A stretch of DNA of 64,000 bases from G965261775 sp965261775 (GTDB taxonomy: Bacteria; Pseudomonadota; Gammaproteobacteria; Eutrophobiales; Eutrophobiaceae). Location of the stretch: positions 1,488,001-1,552,000 of the forward strand of contig OZ253477.1 of the NCBI GenBank assembly GCA_965261775.1. Direction: 5' to 3'. The position numbers were made by a program, and so were the translations under genes. The notes under the pieces were generated by a model. That model ran no database searches, was not told the origin of the DNA, and was given only the letters and a program-made list of their open reading frames with translations. Position 1 is the stretch's first letter. Each line of letters opens with the position of its first letter. Below are positions 47,778 through 55,865 of the stretch, in pieces.

Positions 47778-48016
47778 CCTCCATCACCTTTTGGCGCGGG
47801 CATCCACGGCCGAAATTCAGTATCGGATATAAATGTATCAACATCAGCGCTTCGTCCGTCACGCCCTGAATATACCCGCCCAAAACAGGCATGGAGCCGC
47901 ATTCCTTATCAGCTTGCCGTCAATCGGCGCCGGGGCAGCCCGGTAGAACCGTATACTCCTTCCGGGTTTCCCGAGAAGTGTTTTCACGGAAACGACACCG
48001 TTTCCTATCGTCTATA

Positions 48017-49282
48017 TCAGGGGATAAAATCTGTTCCCAGTTTCTTCGCCAGCGGCTTGTTTTCAAGCACTGGATAATCGGGCAGGCCGTTTTTATAAGG
48101 CGGATAACTCTCACCGACAATCAGGGGACGCAGATAATCCCGGCAGGCATCGGTGATCCCGAAACCATCTGCGTTGATGAACTCCGGCGGTAAAACCTTT
48201 TCAACATTGGCGACGTCTTCCAGTTTCACCTTGCCGATTTCCCAGACATAGGGCGAATCCGATTTTCTTTCTATTACAGGCATGACCGCATTTTCCCCGG
48301 CCAGCGCCATTTCGACCGCCACCCGGCCCAGCGCATACGCCTGTTCAACATCAGTCGCGGAGGCGATGTGGCGCGCTGAACGTTGCAGATAATCCGCCAC
48401 CGCCCAGTGATATTTATAACCCAGCGCCGCTTTCACCATGCTGGCCACCGCCGGGGCGGCGCCGCCAAGCTGGACGTGTCCGAAGGCGTCTCGCATATCC
48501 TGCTCGGCCAAAAACCCGCCGTCTGGATAACGCGCCCCCTCAGAAACCACGACGGAGCAATAACCGTACTGTTCAACCTTTTCCCCGACTCTGGCGATAA
48601 AGGCTTCCCGGTTGAATTCAATTTCGGGGAAAAGAATGATGAGTGGAATATCGTTGTCTTCATCAGCGGCCAGACCGGCGGCGGCGGCGATCCAGCCCGC
48701 GTGACGACCCATGACCTCAAGCACAAACACTTTGGTTGAGGTTCGCGCCATGGAACGCACGTCAAAAGACACTTCGCGGACTGATGTCGCGATATATTTG
48801 GCCGCCGAGCCGAAACCCGGGCAAACATCGGTCAGTGGCAAATCGTTGTCAATCGTTTTGGGGATATGGATCGCCTGGATCGGAAAACCCATGTTTTTGG
48901 AGAGCTGTGATACCTTGTTGCAGGTATCGGCAGAGTCACCGCCGCCGTTATAAAAAAAGTAGCCGATATGATGCGCCCGAAAAACATCCATAAGGCGTTC
49001 ATATTGCGCACGGTTTTCTTCCAGTCCTTTTAATTTATAGCGACAGGAACCGAAGGCACCGCCCGGCGTGTGTTTCAGGGCGGCAATCGCGCTATCGGAT
49101 TCGTGGCTGGTATCAATTAAATCTTCCGTCAGGGCGCCGATAATCCCGTTACGCCCGGCATAGACATTCGCGATGCTGCCCCGGTGCTGTCTGGCCGTTT
49201 GAATGACGCCGCAGGCACTGGCATTAATGACCGCGGTGACTCCGCCGGATTGCGCGTAAAACGCGTTTTTAAGTGCTGACAT
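48017..49282 (-). CDS. pfp: Pyrophosphate-type 6-phosphofructokinase
   Basis: 421 residues from the ATG at 49282 (MSALKNAFYAQSGGVTAVIN); the frame extends 16 codons upstream without conserved sequence. Motifs: GGGDSADT, IPKTIDNDLPLTD and VLEVMGRHAGWIAA. The Asp in GGGDS marks pyrophosphate use as phosphoryl donor in this family. The enzyme is reversible and, in methanotrophs and sulfur oxidisers, also acts in sedoheptulose and Calvin-cycle steps, consistent with the nearby tkt-gap-pgk operon. Confidence 0.92.
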   Translation of the reverse strand: MSALKNAFYAQSGGVTAVINASACGVIQTARQHRGSIANVYAGRNGIIGALTEDLIDTSHESDSAIAALKHTPGGAFGSCRYKLKGLEENRAQYERLMDVFRAHHIGYFFYNGGGDSADTCNKVSQLSKNMGFPIQAIHIPKTIDNDLPLTDVCPGFGSAAKYIATSVREVSFDVRSMARTSTKVFVLEVMGRHAGWIAAAAGLAADEDNDIPLIILFPEIEFNREAFIARVGEKVEQYGYCSVVVSEGARYPDGGFLAEQDMRDAFGHVQLGGAAPAVASMVKAALGYKYHWAVADYLQRSARHIASATDVEQAYALGRVAVEMALAGENAVMPVIERKSDSPYVWEIGKVKLEDVANVEKVLPPEFINADGFGITDACRDYLRPLIVGESYPPYKNGLPDYPVLENKPLAKKLGTDFIP

Positions 49283-49577
49283 ATGGTGATCGATAGTTTC
49301 CAAACGATAAAAAGGCGGGCCGGCGCACACCTGCGCCCGTCGTTATTATGAAACCGTGAATTTCAAAGTCAACGGAAAAAGGGCGGAGAATAATCGAAAA
49401 TGCATATTGTCGACATCCCGCCCGACAAACCACGTAGCGTCCCGATTTTGGTCTTTCCCTCAAAAAGGCAGCCAGTCTGTTTGAGAGATTTCCGTATAAT
49501 TTTGACTTGTGGCTTGTTTTCTTGTATGCCGTACGTGAATATGAAAGAACCCATAAACAAAAAAAGAGAGGCCTATC

Positions 49578-50135
49578 ATGCGGACGTTTGATATTAAAAA
49601 TGACCCCCTTGATTTCGAGTATACCTACAACAAGGAAGAAAAAGAATCACTACGTGACAATCTGAAAAAAAAGCGGGGGAAAAAGAAGCCTGACATTAAT
49701 AGAGGCGACCTTCGCCGCGTAGCCCTATGGAAAATTAACCGCGTCCTGGAAATATCTAAAGAGACTATCAAAAAGCTGAATAAATTGGCTTCAATGAAAG
49801 AGGTTAGTATTGACGACCCGTTTGTAAAAGACCTGATTGGTGATCTGCTTGACTCTGACGGGGTTGATTTACCCATGGCGAGTACAATCCTGAAATTTGT
49901 TAGACCTGATATTTTTCCGATAATTGACGTTCGAGCATACAGGGCGCTTACAGGGAGGAGACCCTATTTCCGCGACTGGTCCTTGTCCTCTAAATACACC
50001 AGGTACGTTGAATACACCAAAAGATTGAAAGAAATCGCCAAAAAGCGCGGTAAATTGTTAGAGAAAATCGACGAACAGCTTTATGAATTTGACAGAGAGC
50101 ACAACGGAACAATAAATAATCGGAGTCATCATTGA
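49578..50135 (+). CDS. HhH-GPD-like hypothetical protein
   Basis: A 185-residue protein, rich in Lys in its first third (DNLKKKRGKKK). The middle shows GVDLPMASTILKFVRPDIFP followed by IIDVRAYRALTG, which resembles the HhH region of a family related to DNA glycosylases. AGAGAGG precedes the ATG. It has no visible catalytic Lys/Asp pair. Function unknown; nucleic-acid binding is likely. Confidence 0.75.
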   Translation: MRTFDIKNDPLDFEYTYNKEEKESLRDNLKKKRGKKKPDINRGDLRRVALWKINRVLEISKETIKKLNKLASMKEVSIDDPFVKDLIGDLLDSDGVDLPMASTILKFVRPDIFPIIDVRAYRALTGRRPYFRDWSLSSKYTRYVEYTKRLKEIAKKRGKLLEKIDEQLYEFDREHNGTINNRSHH

Positions 50136-50235
50136 TACAGCAGGCAACCTTACGTTTATCACTATTTGAAAGATGACTATGGCGACACTGTGACACTAAA
50201 AATGTTTACTCATGTTGTGAGTCTTTACAAAGCCG

Positions 50236-51072
50236 GTGTGGAAAATTCACTTACGTAAAATATCGTTCACAATATTTGTTGTTTGTGCGCTTGCGGGTTT
50301 TTTAGCTTACTCAATATCCAAAAACCTGAAGACGCAACGAAATGATGTTTCAATATCATTAAATGACCCGCAAGTTGGCCCGTTATCACTAAACCTGGCG
50401 GTCGTCTCTGACACTCATCTCCATGAGAGGCAAGCACATCTGACCTCGTTTCGAGAACTGGTCTTGGCGGTCAAAGCGTCAGGCCCTGACCTGGTCGTGT
50501 TTGTGGGGGACTACATAGCGCACCCGACAAAGATCCGTGATTTGAGCGGCCATCGAGAGAATATAGCCAATATAATCAAGCTGCTTGAACCGTTGCCAAG
50601 TGCGGCCGTTTTGGGTAACTATGAAAGCTGGTCCAATGCTGACAGGTGGCTTTCTGAATTTGAACGGCTTGGCATAAACGTTCTGGAAAATGAAGTGCGC
50701 GTTATAAATACAGCAAAAGGTAATCTATGTGTCAGGGGCCTGGGAGACCGTTTTACTAACCGATATCAATACGTTGAATTTCCTGACGCATGCGGGAAGC
50801 TGCCAAAAATCACAATAACACATGACCCCGCAGGCGCTTTTTACAACAAAGCGGAAGGGTTCTTTATTGCTGGCCATACACATTGTGGGCAAATCAGTTT
50901 GCCTTTGATTGGACCGTTATGGGTTCCTTCCGATGCGCCAAAGTCCGCACATTGTGGTTTGTATCAGGACGATATGCGCAGCGTTTTTGTGACATCAGGA
51001 GTGGGGACAAGTATTCTACCATTGAGATTTGGAACCCGGTCATATTGGGATATGCTGAATTTAATTTACTGA
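50236..51072 (+). CDS. Calcineurin-like metallophosphoesterase, membrane-anchored
   Basis: 278 residues from a GTG. One N-terminal membrane helix (ISFTIFVVCALAGFLAYSI) precedes a catalytic domain with DTHLH, VGDYI, GNYES (usually GNHD/E) and GHTHCGQ, all metal-binding motifs of this family (YkuE/LpxG-like). The active site faces the periplasm or the cytoplasm depending on topology. The exact substrate is not known; lipid A precursor or UDP-sugar hydrolysis are possible. Confidence 0.88.
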   Translation: MWKIHLRKISFTIFVVCALAGFLAYSISKNLKTQRNDVSISLNDPQVGPLSLNLAVVSDTHLHERQAHLTSFRELVLAVKASGPDLVVFVGDYIAHPTKIRDLSGHRENIANIIKLLEPLPSAAVLGNYESWSNADRWLSEFERLGINVLENEVRVINTAKGNLCVRGLGDRFTNRYQYVEFPDACGKLPKITITHDPAGAFYNKAEGFFIAGHTHCGQISLPLIGPLWVPSDAPKSAHCGLYQDDMRSVFVTSGVGTSILPLRFGTRSYWDMLNLIY

Positions 51073-51245
51073 TTATTTTTGATTCTGTTTTGCGAGGCAC
51101 ATTGTCTGCTGAATCTTTATTTACAGGATATTTCCCCCCATGACGGGTCAAAGAAACAAAGGAAAATATGCTGCCCTTTGTCTATGATAAAATCTGGTCC
51201 TTCACTGTCTAACATGGGCACCTATCCTATTTACTGGCCATCTTA

Positions 51246-52721
51246 ATGTCTGCTCTACTTCGAAAATACTGCGCCAAAACGGCCCTGCTGTTGGCCTTAT
51301 GTCCCATGATGGCGATGGCCGGTCAAAACGGGCAACAGATGCTGCCTGATCTCGGCGATTCCTCCAGCGGCACGGTTTCACCCGAGTATGAACGTCGTCT
51401 GGGACAGATATTTTTAAAACAGGTGCGTCAGGTTTCGGACGTACTGGATGATCCGGAGGTGGAAGCCTATATCGCCGCCCTGGGCTCCCAACTTGCGAAC
51501 AACAGCGATGCCCCCTCCCAACCATTCACCTTTTTGGTGATGGACAATCCCCGCATCAATGCCTTTGCCGGGCCGGGCGGGGTGATCGGAATCAATACCG
51601 GTGTATTTCTGCATTCCGCCAATGAGAGCGAAGTCGCTGCCGTCATCGCGCATGAAATCGCACATGTTACGCAACGCCATCTGGCACGGTCGTTTGAAGA
51701 GGCAAGCCGGTATAAACTGCCGAGGGCAGCGGCGATCATCGGCGCCATTATCATCAGCATAGCCAACCCGCAAGCTGGCGCGGCAGCACTGGCGGGGATA
51801 CAGGGTCTTGATACGCAGAATCAGATCAATTTTACCCGTGCCAACGAAGAAGAGGCGGACCGCATCGGTATGCAAATTCTGGTAAAGGCAGGCTATGAGC
51901 CACATGGCATGCCATCCTTTTTTGGTAAATTGAAGCGTTTGTCGCGTTACGTGCAAAACGGGGCGCCGGAGTTCTTGCGCACCCATCCGCTGACGACCAA
52001 CCGCATCGCCGACGCCGAGGCACGCGCCGCCCGTTTTCCAACCGGGCAATTTGAAGATTCGCTCGCTTACAGGCTGATACGCCGTAAATTATCGGTCAAT
52101 TCCCTCAAGAATCCAAAAAAGGCTATCCTTTCTTTGCGCAAGGAACTTGAGACAAACAAAGGGACAGATCCCCGGGTGGTATTGCCGCTTCGCTACGGGC
52201 TCGCCTGCGCCTATATCGCCAATGGCGACTTTCCCCTGGCTGAACACCAGTTGTCTTTTCTGTTGAGGAGCAACGCGGATGAGAGCGCTTATCTCCTGCT
52301 GGCAGCCGAACTGGAGAAACAAAGATCAGATTACGATGCCGCTTTCAAAATTTACGAAAAGGCCTACGCGCTTTATCCCGATTACAAGCCAGTGGTCATG
52401 GCTTATAGTCGCGCCTTGCTGAATACCAGACAAGGCAGGGAAGCCCGTAAAGTATTGAAGAATTTTGAGCGCACGCACGTGCATGATTTGAAATCATACA
52501 GCTTGCTTGGACAGGCGGAAGCCTTGCTGGGCAATGAGATTGAGGTGGCCATTTTACAGGCGGAATATTACCGTCTCGCCGGCGATATCACGCTGGCCAT
52601 CGAAAAACTCCTGTTTGTGCAAAAGCGCTACGCTCTTGATTATTATTATGATCAACGTGTAACCGCCCTGATGAGTGAACTGGAGTATGAGCTTGAATTG
52701 CAAAAAGGATTGGGACTGTGA
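51246..52721 (+). CDS. bepA: BepA-like M48 metalloprotease/chaperone with TPR
   Basis: 491 residues. A signal peptide (to AMA-GQ), the zinc protease motif HEIAHVTQRH with the second glutamate in EEEADRIG, then TPR units in the C-terminal 200 residues. BepA helps assembly of, or degrades, misfolded outer-membrane proteins such as LptD. It is followed by soxY at 15 bases, an unusual neighbour but one that suggests an operon. Confidence 0.93.
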   Translation: MSALLRKYCAKTALLLALCPMMAMAGQNGQQMLPDLGDSSSGTVSPEYERRLGQIFLKQVRQVSDVLDDPEVEAYIAALGSQLANNSDAPSQPFTFLVMDNPRINAFAGPGGVIGINTGVFLHSANESEVAAVIAHEIAHVTQRHLARSFEEASRYKLPRAAAIIGAIIISIANPQAGAAALAGIQGLDTQNQINFTRANEEEADRIGMQILVKAGYEPHGMPSFFGKLKRLSRYVQNGAPEFLRTHPLTTNRIADAEARAARFPTGQFEDSLAYRLIRRKLSVNSLKNPKKAILSLRKELETNKGTDPRVVLPLRYGLACAYIANGDFPLAEHQLSFLLRSNADESAYLLLAAELEKQRSDYDAAFKIYEKAYALYPDYKPVVMAYSRALLNTRQGREARKVLKNFERTHVHDLKSYSLLGQAEALLGNEIEVAILQAEYYRLAGDITLAIEKLLFVQKRYALDYYYDQRVTALMSELEYELELQKGLGL

Positions 52722-52736
52722 GAAAGACGGGAGATA

Positions 52737-53192
52737 ATGATGCGCCGCCGGGATAATTTGAAACTGATGGTGTCTGCCCTGCTCGTCGCTACAGGTAGTT
52801 TCATCAAACCTGTCAATGTCTTCGCGAGACGTGATAAAGAAGCATTTTCCGCGACAGATTATGATGTCGCGATTAACCGTTATTTTTCCGGCCACGAGAT
52901 CGTGGAGTCGGATCGTATAAAGATAAAGGTACGTCCTGTCATAGAGAACGGCGCTGTCGTGCCGGTCAAAGTTGAAACCGATCTTGACCCCCTGGAATCC
53001 ATCACCCTGTTTGTCGATAAAAACCCCAACCCCTTGATCGCGAGCTTTGATCTTTCGCCCAACTGTCTCGGCTTCATTTCTACCCGCATCAAGGTTCAAC
53101 ATCCCTCCAACATTATTGCGGTCGTAAAAACGGGTGAAAAGGTATTTATCAACAAGACCTTTGTCGAAGTGCATGAAGGGGGATGCGGTTAA
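52737..53192 (+). CDS. soxY: Thiosulfate-carrier protein SoxY
   Basis: 151 residues. A twin-arginine type signal (RRRDNLKLMVSALLVATG), an immunoglobulin-like SoxY domain (ETDLDPLESITLFVDKNPNP) and the conserved C-terminal GGCG whose Cys carries the sulfur intermediate. The protein ends at that Cys plus Gly, as in the family. It overlaps soxZ (TAATG). SoxA, B, C, D and X are not in this window. Confidence 0.93.
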   Translation: MMRRRDNLKLMVSALLVATGSFIKPVNVFARRDKEAFSATDYDVAINRYFSGHEIVESDRIKIKVRPVIENGAVVPVKVETDLDPLESITLFVDKNPNPLIASFDLSPNCLGFISTRIKVQHPSNIIAVVKTGEKVFINKTFVEVHEGGCG

Positions 53193-53506
53193 TGGCTGCC
53201 GATATCCGCGTTAAGACCAAAACACGGGATAATATTACCACTGTGCGCCTCATCATTCGTCATCCAATGGAAACCGGGTTTCGAGTGGAGACCGAGAACA
53301 GCGAACTTGTCCCCGCACATTACATCAACCTTGTGCAAGTGCGACATAATGGGCAACTCGTCCTGTCATGCGACTGGAGCCGAGCCGTATCGAAAAACCC
53401 CTATCTGTCGTTCAAGTTCAGAAACGCCGCTGTCGGTGACAGATTGACGGTTTTCTGGTCGGATAATAAAAACAAAACCAACACGTTCGAAACCACCATC
53501 AGCTAG
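53192..53506 (+). CDS. soxZ: Thiosulfate-carrier protein SoxZ
   Basis: 104 residues, starting at the ATG that overlaps the soxY stop. SoxZ-like: TTVRLIIRHPMETG, VPAHYINLVQV and WSDNKNKTNTFET. It forms the SoxYZ heterodimer that carries sulfur in the periplasm. No signal peptide: it is exported with SoxY. Confidence 0.93.
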   Translation: MAADIRVKTKTRDNITTVRLIIRHPMETGFRVETENSELVPAHYINLVQVRHNGQLVLSCDWSRAVSKNPYLSFKFRNAAVGDRLTVFWSDNKNKTNTFETTIS

Positions 53507-53528
53507 CCCTTCTCCACCGGATCACTTT

Positions 53529-54428
53529 ATGCGTGACGTTATCGTCTTTCTGTTGTTTATTGTCCTGATTTACCTGCTTGGCCTGATGCTGGCTTATCCA
53601 CTGGAACGCCTGCTGCCCTCCTCTCTTGAACTGCCTTTCCGAAGATACGTCGACTACGCGATAATGTTCAGCGCACTGATTCTGAGTAGCGCCTATCTGT
53701 CCCTATATGGATTACTGTCCTTTGCCGGAGCTGGTTACAGCGGCGGCCTCAAACCGTTTTTCAAAATCCTGGGCAGTGGTTTTATCTTCGGTTTTCTGAC
53801 CATGCTGCTTATTGAAACCCTGCTGCTGGCGCTCGGCATTCACAAACCAGATGCCGAACGCAGCCTGACGACGAGTACCTTTGTTCCATTATTCCTGAAG
53901 GCTTTCGGCACCGGTCTTTTGGTCGCGCTTTTTGAAGAGACTGTTTTCAGGGGCGCTTTTTTTACCGGACTGCAACAACGGACGGGGACAATGATTGCAA
54001 TATTTTTTACCAGTCTGATTTATGCCGCAGTGCATTTCCCTGATTTTCCCGATCTGCCCCCAAATACTGATACGTACTGGTTAACCGGGATCACGTGGGC
54101 CCCGGAGATGTTCAAGCGATTTCAGCGAATAACGGTAGACCATTTTCTGACCTTGCTGGCCTTTGGCCTGATGCTTGGTCTGCTTCGCGTCAGGTATAAA
54201 AGCATCGCAGCATGTATCGGGGTACACGCAGGTGCCGTGATGCTGATCAAGATCAGCCACCATCTCACCAACAGGAGTCAAAATTCCGATTTCGAGTACC
54301 TTGTCAGCCAGGAAAACTCAACCCTCAGTTGGATAACCTTTGGTACACTGCTGTTCTTGACGGCACTTTTATTTTATAAGATGCCACGGGCAAAAAAGAC
54401 AGCCCGTTACGTTAGTCTCCGATCTTGA
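53529..54428 (+). CDS. CPBP-family intramembrane metalloprotease
   Basis: 299 residues, about seven to eight membrane helices. CPBP motifs: FEETVFRGAFF (EExxxR), FFTSLIYAAVHFPD and a later GVHAG. Family members (Rce1-like) cut peptides inside membranes; some protect bacteria against peptide toxins. It closes the bepA-soxY-soxZ operon (22 bases after soxZ). Confidence 0.87.
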   Translation: MRDVIVFLLFIVLIYLLGLMLAYPLERLLPSSLELPFRRYVDYAIMFSALILSSAYLSLYGLLSFAGAGYSGGLKPFFKILGSGFIFGFLTMLLIETLLLALGIHKPDAERSLTTSTFVPLFLKAFGTGLLVALFEETVFRGAFFTGLQQRTGTMIAIFFTSLIYAAVHFPDFPDLPPNTDTYWLTGITWAPEMFKRFQRITVDHFLTLLAFGLMLGLLRVRYKSIAACIGVHAGAVMLIKISHHLTNRSQNSDFEYLVSQENSTLSWITFGTLLFLTALLFYKMPRAKKTARYVSLRS

Positions 54429-54442
54429 TCTTAAAATCTCTT

Positions 54443-54583
54443 TTATCGTGAGGTTTTTTTCAACAATTCGGACAAACATGCCTCATAGAGGGCTACCGCC
54501 TCTTGCGGCTGTGGCTTGTCATCATTGTGATGGGCAAGCAGACCAGATGCCAATATTGCGGCAATAATGTGTTGTTCATTCAT
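54443..54583 (-). CDS. Small protein, 46 residues
   Basis: A frame beginning MNEQHIIAAILASGLLAHHN and ending ELLKKTSR, preceded by GGAGATATACCT, a good ribosome binding site. Composition is protein-like, with an alpha-helical tail. It is convergent with the CPBP gene. Similar very short proteins of unknown function are found near phage-like or stress genes. Confidence 0.6.
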   Translation of the reverse strand: MNEQHIIAAILASGLLAHHNDDKPQPQEAVALYEACLSELLKKTSR

Positions 54584-54666
54584 AGGTATATCTCCACTGT
54601 AGTTTCAATCAATCATTATTATAAACAATCAGGGCGTTTGTTGCCCGGAAGAAGTGATGTAATGCT

Positions 54667-55488
54667 TTAATTAATGGCATAGGGATAGAACAATATCTCA
54701 CCATTGACTTTGAAGTTACCGATCAGAGCCTGTCCTTCCCGACTGCGGATAAACTCCGAATACTTTTTAGCCAGATCAATTTTGGTATGTGGATGCCTGA
54801 CCGGGTTCACTAAAATGATATGGTAGGGATTGAACAGGGCGGCGTCATTTTCAAACAACACGCTCAGATTTATCTTGTCCCGATAAGCGAGATAAGTGCC
54901 CCGGTCAGTCAGGATGTAGGCCTCCTTGTCATCGGCAATCCGCAATGCCATACCCATACTCTGCCCGACGGACAGATACCATTCGCCGGACGGTTTGGTA
55001 TTCAGCCTTTCCCACAGGCGATTCTCTTTTTTATGTGTGCCCGAATCATCCCCGCGCGAGATAAAAACATGTTTAAATTCAATCAACCTGGACATGGCTT
55101 CATCAATATTGCCCGCCTGCCTGAGACCGACAGGGTCGGCATCCGGGCCAAGCAAGATAAAATCATTGTGCATGACCGCCCGCCGCTCAATCCCATACCC
55201 TTCGCTGACAAATTTCTTTTCTGCTACTGGCGCATGTACAAAAACAAGATCAACATCACCGTTTTCGCCCAAACGGATGGCCCTGCCGGTACCGACCGAA
55301 ATGACATCAAGTCTAACACCGTACTTTTTTTCAAACGGGAGGTTCAGCACCGCCAACAGGCCGGAATTATCCGTGCTGGTCGTCGTCGCCATCTTCAGGC
55401 GTTCAACCTCCGCCAGTGACGTGCCGGGAAAAAAATTGAACAAAATGGCGAACAGGTAGCATAATCGTTTCATGGGTGATTGTTGCAT
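54667..55488 (-). CDS. TupA-like tungstate/anion-binding protein
   Basis: 273 residues from an ATG at 55488 with GAGAAG seven bases before. A signal peptide ends near SLA-EV. The ATTTSTDNSGLL, VGTGRA and GDVDLVFVHAP motifs, and SRGDDSGTHKKE, match the tungstate-binding TupA family; molybdate is an alternative. The permease and ATPase partners (tupB, tupC) are not seen within the window, so this is an orphan subunit. Confidence 0.88.
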   Translation of the reverse strand: MQQSPMKRLCYLFAILFNFFPGTSLAEVERLKMATTTSTDNSGLLAVLNLPFEKKYGVRLDVISVGTGRAIRLGENGDVDLVFVHAPVAEKKFVSEGYGIERRAVMHNDFILLGPDADPVGLRQAGNIDEAMSRLIEFKHVFISRGDDSGTHKKENRLWERLNTKPSGEWYLSVGQSMGMALRIADDKEAYILTDRGTYLAYRDKINLSVLFENDAALFNPYHIILVNPVRHPHTKIDLAKKYSEFIRSREGQALIGNFKVNGEILFYPYAIN

Positions 55489-55865
55489 GGAGGGTCTTCT
55501 CAAAATTGTTTAATCTCTTCTTCAATTGCATTATAAATAATCCAATAGAAATGTATAACACTGCTTATGAAAGCTTCGTTGCGGCGACTGCCTGACATTG
55601 CTTGTCATTGGCGTAACAGGGAAGAAACGGATTTTGTGGACGGGGTGTTCTACAAATTGAGGCCCGAGGTGGTCTAACAGCTTGGTACAACCCGGTTAAG
55701 GATAATTCACATCAACCCGGAGTTGGAAAATGCAACCAGGATGATGGCCTGCCCCCGGTCTGACCTTGTCCGATCTTCGGTGGACCGGGCTGTGGTCCGA
55801 ACAAAGACTGCGGATGCAAAAAGGGGCCGCGTAGCGACCCCTTTGTCTGGCTGGATAAAATTCCA
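55489..55865. other. Intergenic region between tupA-like and RTX genes
   Basis: Contains the RTX terminator (55818-55844), a GGACC...GGTCC hairpin near 55790, and a 36-codon plus-strand frame at 55567-55677 (MKASLRRLPDIACHWRNREE) without a ribosome binding site, probably spurious or a gene remnant. Confidence 0.5.
55818..55844 (-). terminator. Rho-independent terminator of the RTX gene
   Basis: On the minus strand AAAGGGGTCGC-TAC-GCGGCCCCTTT is an 11-pair stem with one G-U pair, followed by TTTTT overlap and lying 22 bases after the RTX stop. Confidence 0.88.
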
